Positions 1 through 6,187 of a stretch of DNA of 8,400 bases are shown here, one piece after another. The notes below the pieces were generated by a model, which saw nothing but the letters and a program-made list of their open reading frames with translations, ran no database searches and had not been told where the DNA came from. Position numbers and translations under genes: made by a program. How positions within the stretch are numbered: the stretch's first letter is position 1; each line of letters opens with the position of its first letter. Source of the DNA: Gammaproteobacteria bacterium (GTDB lineage Bacteria > Pseudomonadota > Gammaproteobacteria > Woeseiales > Woeseiaceae); the NCBI GenBank assembly GCA_002685275.1, contig NYWX01000017.1, positions 2,559-10,958 of the forward strand, in the 5' to 3' direction.

Positions 1-572
1 AAATAGTGAATGATTCACTAGGAGCTTTGCGGTTAAGGGTAGCCAATGATTTTAATTTAATTAGTGAAGGCTGGAAACCGCTATGGGTTGTTGATTTTCC
101 TATGTTTGAAAAGGATGTAACAAACAATAGATGGGCTGCATTGCACCATCCATTTACTTCACCGACTACACTAGACCCTCATGTTTTAAGGGAAAATCCT
201 AACCAAGCTTTATCTAAAGCTTATGATATGATTTTAAATGGATCTGAAATCGGAGGCGGTTCTATCCGAATCCATGATCAAGAAATGCAAGCGACAGTTT
301 TTGATTTATTGGGTATTGGTAATGAAGAGGCTGATGAAAAATTTGGTTTTTTGCTTGAAGCGTTAAAGTACGGTTGCCCACCTCATGGAGGCGTGGCTTT
401 TGGCCTTGATCGAATAGTTATGTTGATGGCAGGAGCATCAAGTATTCGCGATGTAATTGCTTTCCCAAAAACACAAACCGCCAGTTGTCCATTAACTGAT
501 GCTCCTGGTGAAACTTCTAAAGCACAGCTAAAAGAGACAGGAATTCGCTTAAGAGCCTCTCTTACTGACTGA
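1..572 (+). CDS. aspS: Aspartyl-tRNA synthetase, C-terminal part (5' end outside window)
   Basis: Class II aminoacyl-tRNA synthetase that charges tRNA-Asp in the cytoplasm. The reading frame is already open at base 3 and the family continues upstream, so the GTG at 6 is an internal Val codon, not a start. Visible are the conserved [11 protein letters not shown] segment that follows the bacterial GAD insertion, the DFPMFE and HHPFTSP segments of the catalytic core, [23 protein letters not shown], and class II motif 3 (GGVAFGLDR), followed by RDVIAFPKT and a short tail ending at TGA 570-572. About 189 codons are present, roughly the last third of a bacterial AspRS of about 590 residues. A glycosyltransferase gene starts 17 bases downstream on the same strand, so the two may be cotranscribed. 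Identity is certain from the near-continuous match to bacterial AspRS; nothing appears broken. Confidence 0.97.
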   Translation, partial: IVNDSLGALRLRVANDFNLISEGWKPLWVVDFPMFEKDVTNNRWAALHHPFTSPTTLDPHVLRENPNQALSKAYDMILNGSEIGGGSIRIHDQEMQATVFDLLGIGNEEADEKFGFLLEALKYGCPPHGGVAFGLDRIVMLMAGASSIRDVIAFPKTQTASCPLTDAPGETSKAQLKETGIRLRASLTD

Positions 573-585
573 CGCTTCTCAGTAA
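562..585 (+). promoter_or_regulatory. Hairpin across the aspS stop, just before the next start
   Basis: TTACTGA (562-568) pairs perfectly with TCAGTAA (579-585) around a 10-base loop. The structure contains the aspS stop codon (570-572) and ends four bases before the glycosyltransferase ATG at 590. It is followed by A's, not T's, so it is not an intrinsic terminator in the plus direction. A ribosome finishing aspS would melt it, which would fit translational coupling to the next gene, since that gene has no visible Shine-Dalgarno sequence. The pairing is seen; the coupling is inferred. Confidence 0.35.
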
Positions 586-589
586 AAAA

Positions 590-1675
590 ATGAAAATTTT
601 TCATATCGAAACTGGGCGACATTTTCTGGGTGGCCCACAACAAGTTATATATCTAATTAATGCTTTAGATAAGTTGGGCCATGATAATACACTTATTTGT
701 CATCCAGGCTCTGGTATTGATTTAGAAGCAAGAAAGGGCGGTATAAAGGTAAAAAACTTCCCTTGTTTTGGCGACCTAGATTTATTATTTGCATATCGTT
801 TATCTAATTTTTTAAAAAAACAGTTGCCAAATATAGTTCACTGCCATAGTCGGCGTGGCGCCGACTTATTGGGTGGATTTGCTGCCGCTAATTCAAATAT
901 TCCTGCAGTATTATCACGAAGAGTTGATAATTCTGAGAGAAAATTTTTTGCTAGACGTCGATATAAAAAATTTAAAAAAATAATCGTTATCTCTGAGGCT
1001 ATTTCATCAGTTTTAAAAAAAAGCTCTATAGAAGATGAACATATTGAAATAATAAGGGATGCAGTTGATATTTCGGTTTTCTCTAAAAAGCCAGATTATG
1101 AGTTTTTTAAAAATGAATTTAGATTTAGTGGTGATGGATTCATTGCAGCGGCAGCTGGGCAACTAATACCTCGCAAAGGCCATAAATATTTATTGCAAGC
1201 AATCGTAAAAGTAAAAGAAAAGTTTCCAAACTTTAAATTAATAATTTTTGGAGAGGGCTCTTTAAGTAGAAAATTACAAGAACAAGTAATTTTACTGAAA
1301 TTAAATGATACAGTTAAATTTGCTGGATTTTATAATAATCTTGATGACTTCATTGGATGCTTTGATTTATTCATTCACCCATCAACAACTGAAGGATTAG
1401 GCGTTGCAGTTCTTAAAGCTGCAGCCGCTGGGGTCCCAGTTATAGCATCAAGAGTGGGAGGGTTACCAGAAGCTATTGATGATAATAAGACAGGCTTACT
1501 TATAAAGCCCCGCTCTGCGAGTGAGATTCAAAATGCGATCGTTACCCTAATAGAAAATGATGAATTGCGTAGTAAATATAGTGAAGCTGGAAAGTTAAAA
1601 ATGAAAAAAGAATTTTCAATTTCTACGATGGCAGACAAACATGTTGATCTTTATGAATCTTTGATTTGCGCTTAA
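590..1675 (+). CDS. GT4-type (GT-B fold) glycosyltransferase
   Basis: A 361-residue protein with the two-Rossmann GT-B layout of glycosyltransferase family 4, which transfers sugars from nucleotide-sugar donors, usually at the inner membrane for lipopolysaccharide, capsule or glycolipid synthesis. The N-terminal acceptor domain (about 1-170) has the GGPQQ loop (14-18), the HCHSRRGAD segment (84-92) and VISEA (133-137). The C-terminal donor domain (about 180-350) has AGQLIPRKGH (189-198, with the phosphate-contacting Arg/Lys pair R195-K196), the FGEG turn (220-223) and STTEGLGVAVLK (265-276). In the EX7E motif the first Glu is E268, but the second position is Lys276, where most GT4 enzymes have Glu. 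There is no signal peptide or membrane segment. No other polysaccharide genes are in the window, so sugar and acceptor are unknown. The ATG at 590 is chosen because the protein begins with the typical MKIFHIETG first beta strand; no clear Shine-Dalgarno precedes it. Confidence 0.92.
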   Translation: MKIFHIETGRHFLGGPQQVIYLINALDKLGHDNTLICHPGSGIDLEARKGGIKVKNFPCFGDLDLLFAYRLSNFLKKQLPNIVHCHSRRGADLLGGFAAANSNIPAVLSRRVDNSERKFFARRRYKKFKKIIVISEAISSVLKKSSIEDEHIEIIRDAVDISVFSKKPDYEFFKNEFRFSGDGFIAAAAGQLIPRKGHKYLLQAIVKVKEKFPNFKLIIFGEGSLSRKLQEQVILLKLNDTVKFAGFYNNLDDFIGCFDLFIHPSTTEGLGVAVLKAAAAGVPVIASRVGGLPEAIDDNKTGLLIKPRSASEIQNAIVTLIENDELRSKYSEAGKLKMKKEFSISTMADKHVDLYESLICA

Positions 1676-1717
1676 AATCTTTACTTTTAGCTTCAAAAGT
1701 TACCGTCTGAAAAATAA

Positions 1718-1740
1718 GATTTAAATTAAATCATTTTTTT
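1718..1740 (+). terminator. Weak AT-rich hairpin with T-run after the glycosyltransferase
   Basis: GATTTA (1718-1723) pairs with TAAATC (1727-1732) and is followed after one base by seven T's (1734-1740). The layout is that of an intrinsic terminator for the aspS-glycosyltransferase unit, but the six-pair stem has a single G-C pair, so its strength is doubtful in such AT-rich DNA. The 114-base gap 1676-1789 must also hold any pncC promoter; no convincing -35/-10 pair is visible there. Confidence 0.3.
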
Positions 1741-1789
1741 AATAAAATTATTTAATACCTTCTAAATTAAAATTTGAATTAAGATTTAA

Positions 1790-2290
1790 ATGGCTAACCA
1801 TAAAAAAATTTATAAGCTTGCAGAAACACTTGTTAAAGAGCTTTCAAAAAATGGAAAGATTATAACAATTGCCGAATCGTGTACTGGGGGATGGGTAGGA
1901 AAGGCTATCACTGATGTTCCTAAAAGCTCTAAAGTATTTGGTTGTGGCGTAATTACTTACGCTAATGGCGCAAAGGAATCTCTATTAGGTGTAAAAAAAG
2001 AGATTTTAGAGCTTCATGGATCAGTAAGTCTTAAATCAGTTGAAGAAATGGCAAAAGGATCTTTAAGATTGAGTGGAGCAGATATTGCGGTGGCTGTTAG
2101 TGGAGTTGCAGGCCCGAGTGGTGGAACAAAAGAAAAACCTGTCGGTACTGTTTGTTTTGGCTGGGCTGTTAGAGATGGAAAAAATGAACTTACAGATACA
2201 GCATGTAAGCATTTTATTGGTGACCGTAATCAAATTCGAGAAGCTTCAGTTGCTTATGCCTTACAAGGCGCTCTTGATCGTGCCACTTAA
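1790..2290 (+). CDS. pncC: Nicotinamide-nucleotide amidase (stand-alone CinA C-terminal domain)
   Basis: Deamidates nicotinamide mononucleotide to nicotinate mononucleotide plus ammonia, recycling the NMN released by NAD-dependent DNA ligase and other NAD consumers in the cytoplasm. The 166 residues correspond to the CinA C-terminal domain alone, the same length as E. coli PncC (YgaD); the N-terminal COG1058 domain of full CinA is absent. Family hallmarks are TIAESCTGGWVGKAITD (26-42, containing the conserved ESCTGG), FGCGVITYANGAK (50-62), HGSVS (76-80), VAVSGVAGPSGG (101-112), KPVGTV (116-121) and FIGDRNQIR (142-150). No key residue appears missing. The ATG at 1790 gives a normal N-terminus; only a weak AAGA precedes it. 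In many gammaproteobacteria this gene lies directly before recA; here 4.3 kb of other genes intervene. It converges with the minus-strand DUF5916 gene, with 27 bases between the stop codons. Confidence 0.95.
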   Translation: MANHKKIYKLAETLVKELSKNGKIITIAESCTGGWVGKAITDVPKSSKVFGCGVITYANGAKESLLGVKKEILELHGSVSLKSVEEMAKGSLRLSGADIAVAVSGVAGPSGGTKEKPVGTVCFGWAVRDGKNELTDTACKHFIGDRNQIREASVAYALQGALDRAT

Positions 2291-2292
2291 TT

Positions 2293-2318
2293 TAAAAAAT
2301 AATTTTAATTATTGTTTT
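2293..2318. terminator. Possible bidirectional terminator between convergent genes
   Basis: AATAAT (2298-2303) pairs with ATTATT (2308-2313), flanked by an A-run (2294-2299) on one side and a T-run (2315-2319) on the other, so each strand reads as hairpin plus T's. It fills the gap between the pncC stop and the minus-strand DUF5916 stop. The stem has no G-C pairs, so this is a positional call; the strength is uncertain. Confidence 0.35.
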
Positions 2319-4744
2319 TAAGATCCAAAACGGTATCTAATTTTTAATATAATTTGATCACTCAGTGGGTTATCAAACGTATCTTGGGCAAGTTCATCAA
2401 AAGAGGTGTATTTTTCTTTATTTTGCCCTGATTTTGTTGCAACAAAATAAACATCAGACAAAGGGGCGATTTGCCAGCGATAGCGAAGTTGGATATTTAA
2501 ATCGGAGATGCTGAAGTCATCGCTTTCTTCATAAGGCTTGCTGATTTCATTTAAGATAAAATTATTCGCATCAATAACATAAAAATCATTTTCTTGAGCT
2601 TGGATTCCAACCCATTGAACATTTAAACTTAGTTGTTGTTTTGCATTGATAAAATAATTAAGTTTAAAGGCCGTCTCCCATTTTTGGTGAAAAAATGTTG
2701 TAAAATCCTCATCTTGTTGGTGTAAAAGCCAACCTCCTGAGCCATCAACATATTTTAAATCAGTTTGGATGCTTATATTACTTTTTGGGAACCAGGTAGC
2801 TTTAAAAGTACCTTCAGTTTTAGCACCATCGTATTCTTGTTCTTGATAGGTAAGTTGACCTCCATAAGAAAATTCTTTTGAAGGATCGGTCTTAAATTGA
2901 ACGCTTAATCTAGTGCTATGTTTTCTTTTGAAGGTTCCGTTGTCATAGCTTTCCCTGTCTTCATATCTTTCTGGGGAATATAAAAATAATCCTTCTATTT
3001 CACTAAGATTATTAAGTTTTACATTATATTTCGTTCCCACCCAACCAGATACTCGCTGACCTTTAAAATTTTCCCCATAACTAAAAAAAGCCTCGAATTT
3101 TGAATTTCTAAAGTTTTCTGAACTCGAGTTTATGGAAGAATAATTATAAAGAATCTCTTTTAAATTATTTCTTCGAATAAATCCAAGATCATTAATTTCT
3201 ATATTTTCATCGAAAATTTTCGTAATAATTTTGTGTACTTTTCCTTTTTCTGGAGCATAAACAATATCAAAAAAACCACCTTGTCCTGTCCCATCTGCTT
3301 GAGTATTAGATAATATATATTGCCCATCTGTTTTCCATTTTCCAGTTTTGCTCAAGTAATGAAAATCAAATGCATTAACAACTGAATCAGCTTCTGGCTT
3401 TGTTACCAACGTTGAAAGGAGACCAAAGCCTCTAGTATCTCCATTGTCGGTATTTTCATAAAGAAGCCTTACTGCTCCAAAATCTCTACCAGTTTGATTG
3501 TAAATATTATTATCATCTGCTTGTAAATTAGTATCAGCTTCTGAAGCAAAAAGGACTCCATACCTTAATTTATCAATTTGACCAGTGGCTTTTACAGCGG
3601 CATTTAAATCTGCTTTGGTAGTTTTTTTTGTTCTTTCATCAAACTCTACTCCATCAGGCAAGTCTGGAAATGTTGGTTTGCTTCCAATACGTCTCGTGTT
3701 TAAAACTGTTATTTTATTTCTTCCACCGAATTGACTATCACTAGCCCTGGGTGTTGCTGTAAAAACCTCAATTCCTTCCTGGAAAAATAATCTTTTTTCG
3801 GGAAAAAATGTTTCATTAGCAGATAAATTTACAACCACATTATCTGCCTCAACTGAACCAAAATCTGGGTTTAATGTAGCTGTTAATTGTGTATTTGTTG
3901 ATGGGCGCCAAAAAAAATCGGCACCAGCTTTAATTTTATTTTTACTGGTAATTCGATCATATGAGGAAGAGGAGTATGGAAAAACACTCCACTGGCTTTT
4001 GAGATTAACATTGTTCATTTTTGTGGGTTGAAATAAACTGATAAACTGGGGCATCGAGCTAGGAAGTGCCGGCCAACTCCAAGTTTCATTCAAATGGGCA
4101 ACTTCCCTAATGCTGTGAATATTAATTATTCGATCACCCGTGACTTTTGGCATAGCAACTTGAGACCATGGAATATAATATTCAACAGACCATCCATTTT
4201 CAGTTTCAGTTGAAGCGCCATACCAGGCACCATCCCAATCCTTAGAGAAAATCCTCTCCGGTATTAATGTACCGTCTGCTTGTGAATCACCTAGTGAGAC
4301 TGAGAACCAGTAGGCATATTTTCCGTTACCAGAAGTATCTAAGGTGAATCCCACTCTATCTGATTTAGTATCAAAATCATCTCTAGACTTGAACCGTCTT
4401 ACAAGTGTACTTTTTGGCTGCTCCATTTCCATTGAAAAATAGAAGCCATCAGATGTGTAAAAAAACCGCGTTTTAGTCTCATACAATGGTTTTTTTAACG
4501 TATCAGGTTCTGTTACTTTATATGGATTATATGCCGTTAAACTCTTCCATACTCTCTCATCTATTTTTCCGTCTATTTTTATTTCTATATCTTTTTCTTC
4601 TTTTTTTACCTCAATAATCTCATCGGTATCTATCTTAATTTTAACTAAAGGTTGAGTTTCTTGAGAAAAGGCAACCGAACTTATTAATAATAAATTAATA
4701 ACATTTAATAAGTTAAGTTTTTTAAATTTTTCTAAAAAGTACAT
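2318..4744 (-). CDS. DUF5916 outer-membrane barrel protein with N-terminal CBM9-like domain
   Basis: An 808-residue exported protein. Residues 1-27 form a signal peptide (Lys-rich start, hydrophobic LLNVINLLLISSVAF, likely cut after AFS before QE). Residues about 52-240 match the family 9 carbohydrate-binding-like domain: IDGKIDERVW (58-66), FYTSDGFYFSM (95-105), DGTLIPERIF, NGWSVEYYIPWSQV (183-196). The remainder is a DUF5916 beta-barrel with the signature NPDFGSVEAD (292-301) and ETFFPEKRLFFQEG (311-324), then many alternating amphipathic strands ending KIRYRFGS. An aromatic lies near, but not at, the C-terminus. The family is common in marine gammaproteobacteria and Bacteroidetes; its substrate is unknown, and passage or binding of an oligomeric compound is only a guess. 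An in-frame TAA lies immediately before the ATG at 4744, fixing the earliest start; no good Shine-Dalgarno is seen. It is transcribed divergently from the EF-hand gene, and a candidate ECF-type promoter faces it at 4976-5001. Confidence 0.9.
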   Translation of the reverse strand: MYFLEKFKKLNLLNVINLLLISSVAFSQETQPLVKIKIDTDEIIEVKKEEKDIEIKIDGKIDERVWKSLTAYNPYKVTEPDTLKKPLYETKTRFFYTSDGFYFSMEMEQPKSTLVRRFKSRDDFDTKSDRVGFTLDTSGNGKYAYWFSVSLGDSQADGTLIPERIFSKDWDGAWYGASTETENGWSVEYYIPWSQVAMPKVTGDRIINIHSIREVAHLNETWSWPALPSSMPQFISLFQPTKMNNVNLKSQWSVFPYSSSSYDRITSKNKIKAGADFFWRPSTNTQLTATLNPDFGSVEADNVVVNLSANETFFPEKRLFFQEGIEVFTATPRASDSQFGGRNKITVLNTRRIGSKPTFPDLPDGVEFDERTKKTTKADLNAAVKATGQIDKLRYGVLFASEADTNLQADDNNIYNQTGRDFGAVRLLYENTDNGDTRGFGLLSTLVTKPEADSVVNAFDFHYLSKTGKWKTDGQYILSNTQADGTGQGGFFDIVYAPEKGKVHKIITKIFDENIEINDLGFIRRNNLKEILYNYSSINSSSENFRNSKFEAFFSYGENFKGQRVSGWVGTKYNVKLNNLSEIEGLFLYSPERYEDRESYDNGTFKRKHSTRLSVQFKTDPSKEFSYGGQLTYQEQEYDGAKTEGTFKATWFPKSNISIQTDLKYVDGSGGWLLHQQDEDFTTFFHQKWETAFKLNYFINAKQQLSLNVQWVGIQAQENDFYVIDANNFILNEISKPYEESDDFSISDLNIQLRYRWQIAPLSDVYFVATKSGQNKEKYTSFDELAQDTFDNPLSDQIILKIRYRFGS

Positions 4745-4831
4745 TTATATTTCTATTTGTTTCGTTGGAGTCATTTTTTCTATTATTGCTATGGATCACT
4801 TGGCTGGATAAGTAAAACTTGTAAATAAATT

Positions 4832-4855
4832 ATTGCATAGGGCAATGCCTCCTAC
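4832..4855 (-). repeat. GTAG-headed small hairpin, REP-like
   Basis: On the minus strand this reads GTAGGAGG and then a five-pair hairpin, ATTGC-CCTAT-GCAAT (4832-4846 on plus). A GTAG head followed by a short hairpin is the layout of REP sequences in Pseudomonas, Stenotrophomonas and relatives. Only one copy is in the window, the stem is short, and it lies in what would be the leader of the DUF5916 gene, so it may be chance or a leader structure. Confidence 0.2.
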
Positions 4856-4931
4856 AACAGTTGCTTGTGCTTGTTAATTATCACCTTTTCTGACCTAAGT
4901 ATCTTTAGTTTTGTTAATTTTTGTTTTGTAT

Positions 4932-4957
4932 GTAAACCAAAAGTTTTATGCATCGTT
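4932..4957 (+). promoter_or_regulatory. Candidate ECF-type promoter toward the EF-hand gene
   Basis: GTAAACC (4932-4938), 15 bases, CGTT (4954-4957). The AAC-to-CGT distance of 16 is the spacing typical of many ECF sigma promoters (for example the AAC-N16-CGT form of Bacillus SigW/SigM). The same motif and spacing precede the sigma gene at 5504-5529. Transcription would start near 4964, giving a leader of about 74 bases to the ATG at 5038. This is inferred from motif and spacing only. Confidence 0.42.
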
Positions 4958-4975
4958 TTAATAGATGAGTTGTAT

Positions 4976-5001
4976 AACGATTCATACAGCTTTTGGTTTA
5001 C
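4976..5001 (-). promoter_or_regulatory. Candidate ECF-type promoter toward the DUF5916 gene
   Basis: Read on the minus strand, GTAAACC (5001-4995), 15 bases, then CGTT (4979-4976): the mirror image of the plus-strand motif in the same palindrome. It would start near 4967 and leave a long leader of about 220 bases before the ATG at 4744. Because the palindrome makes the copy automatic, this carries less independent weight than the two plus-strand copies. Confidence 0.32.
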
Positions 5002-5037
5002 ATATTAATAAAAACGTTATACTTAGAGGTAATAATT

Positions 5038-5373
5038 ATGAAGAAAATAATACTAATATTAATAGGTATGGCCTTATCATTTTTTGTAATGGCAGATGAT
5101 CACAAAAGTTTTCGGAAGAATCTTCTATCTAGGAACTTATTTAAAATGACTGATCTGAACCAAGATGGAAAGATTTCATATGAAGAGCATGAGGCATTCG
5201 TTGTTATGCAGTCCGACAAGGCGCGTGAGCGTTTTAATGACATGGATTCAGACTCTGATGGCTATGTCACAAAAAAAGAAGCTAAAGAGTTTCGTAAGAT
5301 ACTTAAAAAGAAGAAGAAAGAGTTCTCCAAAGATAGAGATCTTAGGGACAAAGAGGAATTAGCAAAAGACTGA
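5038..5373 (+). CDS. Small secreted EF-hand calcium-binding protein
   Basis: A 111-residue protein with a signal peptide (MKKIILILIGMALSFFVMA, likely cleaved after A19 before DD), so the mature protein should be periplasmic. It carries two canonical 12-residue EF-hand loops. Loop 1 is D39-x-N41-x-D43-G44-x-I46-S47-x-x-E50; loop 2 is D70-x-D72-x-D74-G75-x-V77-T78-x-x-E81. All calcium ligands are present, including both position-12 glutamates, so calcium binding is well supported. The C-terminal 25 residues are a charged Lys/Glu/Asp tail (KKKKKEFSKDRDLRDKEE). The ATG at 5038 is chosen because AGAGGT (5025-5030) sits seven bases upstream and the signal peptide begins there; an in-frame TTG at 4993 lies inside the palindrome arm and is unlikely. 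The neighbours are an ECF sigma gene downstream and a shared promoter-like motif upstream, which suggests an envelope calcium sensor or a target of that sigma factor. The exact function is unknown. Confidence 0.88.
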   Translation: MKKIILILIGMALSFFVMADDHKSFRKNLLSRNLFKMTDLNQDGKISYEEHEAFVVMQSDKARERFNDMDSDSDGYVTKKEAKEFRKILKKKKKEFSKDRDLRDKEELAKD

Positions 5374-5380
5374 TTTAAGC

Positions 5381-5551
5381 ATGAGTTTTATCTCGAAGGA
5401 ACAGATTAATTTCTACCAGATGCTAAGATTCTTCAAAACATATGTCATTAAAAGTAGCTGGATGCTGGTAATCCCATGGAGAAAGATAATTACAGTTTGG
5501 AACGTCAACCAATCCAGTCCTATGTCGTTATTTATAGTGTTGCAACATTAG
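5381..5551 (+). CDS. Doubtful 56-residue ORF filling the gap before the sigma gene
   Basis: ATG at 5381 opens a 56-codon frame that ends with TAG at 5549-5551, immediately before the first sigma ATG at 5552. The product would be fairly hydrophobic and basic (MSFISKEQINFYQ at the start, WRKIITVW near residue 35) and matches no family I recognise. No Shine-Dalgarno precedes it, and a candidate promoter for the sigma gene lies inside it at 5504-5529, so it may well be a chance frame. Confidence 0.18.
   Translation: MSFISKEQINFYQMLRFFKTYVIKSSWMLVIPWRKIITVWNVNQSSPMSLFIVLQH
5504..5529 (+). promoter_or_regulatory. Candidate ECF-type autoregulatory promoter of the sigma gene
   Basis: GTCAACC (5504-5510), 15 bases, CGTT (5526-5529), with AAC-to-CGT spacing of 16. 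An overlapping GGAAC (5499-5503), the -35 core of many ECF sigma factors, is also present but would give a spacing of 22. The start would fall near 5537, ahead of the sigma ATG candidates at 5552 and 5567. The match in sequence and spacing to the motif before the EF-hand gene supports one common sigma factor; autoregulation is typical of ECF sigma genes. Confidence 0.42.
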
Positions 5552-6187
5552 ATGAAGTCAATTGATATGACCTCAGATCCAAACACTAAAGATAGTTCTT
5601 TGGAGTTGGAAAATCAAAAGACGGCTATTAATAACTATCATACTATGGAGCAATTTCTTCGCTATATAGAACGGAGGGCTTTTCATTTTGTTCGTATCAG
5701 CGTTGATAATGTTGAAGATGCTCACGATATTGTTCAGACAAGCATGTACAAGCTTGTGAAAAATTATACTGATAAAAGCCCCGCAGATTGGATGCCACTC
5801 TTCTATAGGATAATGTCTAATAAAGTCACTGACTTTCATCGACGACAATCATTACGAGAAAGATTTTTTTTTCAGGTGCCAGTTGAAAATGAGGAGGATA
5901 AAGACTACCTCCAATCTCAAGTATTGTTGGGGGTAGCTTTGGAGAGTGAGGCGCCCCTTCCTTCACTGGAGCGAGAAAGGCAAATTGATAAATTAACCCA
6001 AATAATTAGAATGCTACCGTTACGACAAAAACAAGCATTTATGTTGAGATGCTGGGAAGGCTTGAGTACTAGAGAAACGGCAAAGGCCATGGGCTGCTCT
6101 GAAGGCAGTGTAAAGACGCATTACTCGAGAGCCATGAGTCGGTTACAAGAACAGTTAGAGGATTGTTACCTTGAAAAACATAAATGA
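5552..6187 (+). CDS. ECF-family RNA polymerase sigma factor
   Basis: A sigma-70 family factor with only regions 2 and 4, as in group 4 (ECF) sigma factors that redirect RNA polymerase to a small regulon. Region 2 covers about residues 33-100: ERRAFHFVRIS, VEDAHDIVQTSMYKLV (54-69) and FYRIMSNKVTDFHRRQS (84-100, the -10 recognition helix). A linker of about 40 residues follows, then region 4 (about 143-200) with LPLRQKQAFMLRCWEGLS and the helix-turn-helix ETAKAMGCSEGSVKTHYSRAMSRL (175-198), which reads the -35 element. The end LEDCYLEKHK overlaps the next gene by 17 bases, so the two are translationally coupled. The form resembles the gamma/betaproteobacterial sigma factors paired with DUF3619 proteins. 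The start is uncertain: ATGs at 5552, 5567 and 5645 lack a clear Shine-Dalgarno, and family members usually begin close to the 5645 position (MEQFLRYIE). Confidence 0.92.
   Translation: MKSIDMTSDPNTKDSSLELENQKTAINNYHTMEQFLRYIERRAFHFVRISVDNVEDAHDIVQTSMYKLVKNYTDKSPADWMPLFYRIMSNKVTDFHRRQSLRERFFFQVPVENEEDKDYLQSQVLLGVALESEAPLPSLERERQIDKLTQIIRMLPLRQKQAFMLRCWEGLSTRETAKAMGCSEGSVKTHYSRAMSRLQEQLEDCYLEKHK

Larger units (their letters stand above)
4929..5004. repeat. 76-base near-perfect palindrome between divergent genes
   Basis: Bases 4929-4960 pair with 4973-5004 at 28 of 32 positions around a 12-base centre. The outer 15 bases of each arm (TATGTAAACCAAAAG and its complement) are perfect; the exceptions are at 4944 (T-G wobble), 4946, 4951 and 4958. 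It lies between the DUF5916 gene (minus) and the EF-hand gene (plus). Two readings compete: a pair of inverted ECF-type promoters, since each arm carries GTAAACC-N15-CGTT, or a fold-back MITE of 72 bases (4931-5002) flanked by a TA duplication as made by IS630-type transposases. The rest of 4745-5037 shows only AT-rich sequence and the small hairpin at 4832-4855. Confidence 0.9.

Noticed and set aside
383..643. Minus-strand ORF opposite the aspS end
   Set aside because: It lies against strongly conserved AspRS coding sequence and its product resembles no known protein; antisense shadow.
1716..1791. 11-base direct repeat AAGATTTAAAT at 1716-1726 and 1781-1791
   Set aside because: Entirely A/T apart from one G in a very AT-rich gap; chance is a sufficient explanation.
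2073..2321. Plus-strand 82-codon ORF inside pncC
   Set aside because: Out-of-frame shadow of a well-conserved gene, with no start signal.
4929..5004. Palindrome as an integron attC site
   Set aside because: The R-box pattern (RYYYAAC ... GTTRRRY) is absent in the right order, the arms are too symmetric, and there is no integrase or cassette array.
5018..5023. TATACT as a -10 box for the EF-hand gene
   Set aside because: The start would fall near 5030, inside or after the Shine-Dalgarno at 5025-5030, leaving no usable ribosome-binding site; no -35 is well placed.
4993..5037. N-terminal extension of the EF-hand protein from a TTG at 4993
   Set aside because: It lies in the palindrome arm, has no ribosome-binding site, and would bury the signal peptide; the ATG at 5038 has AGAGGT seven bases upstream.
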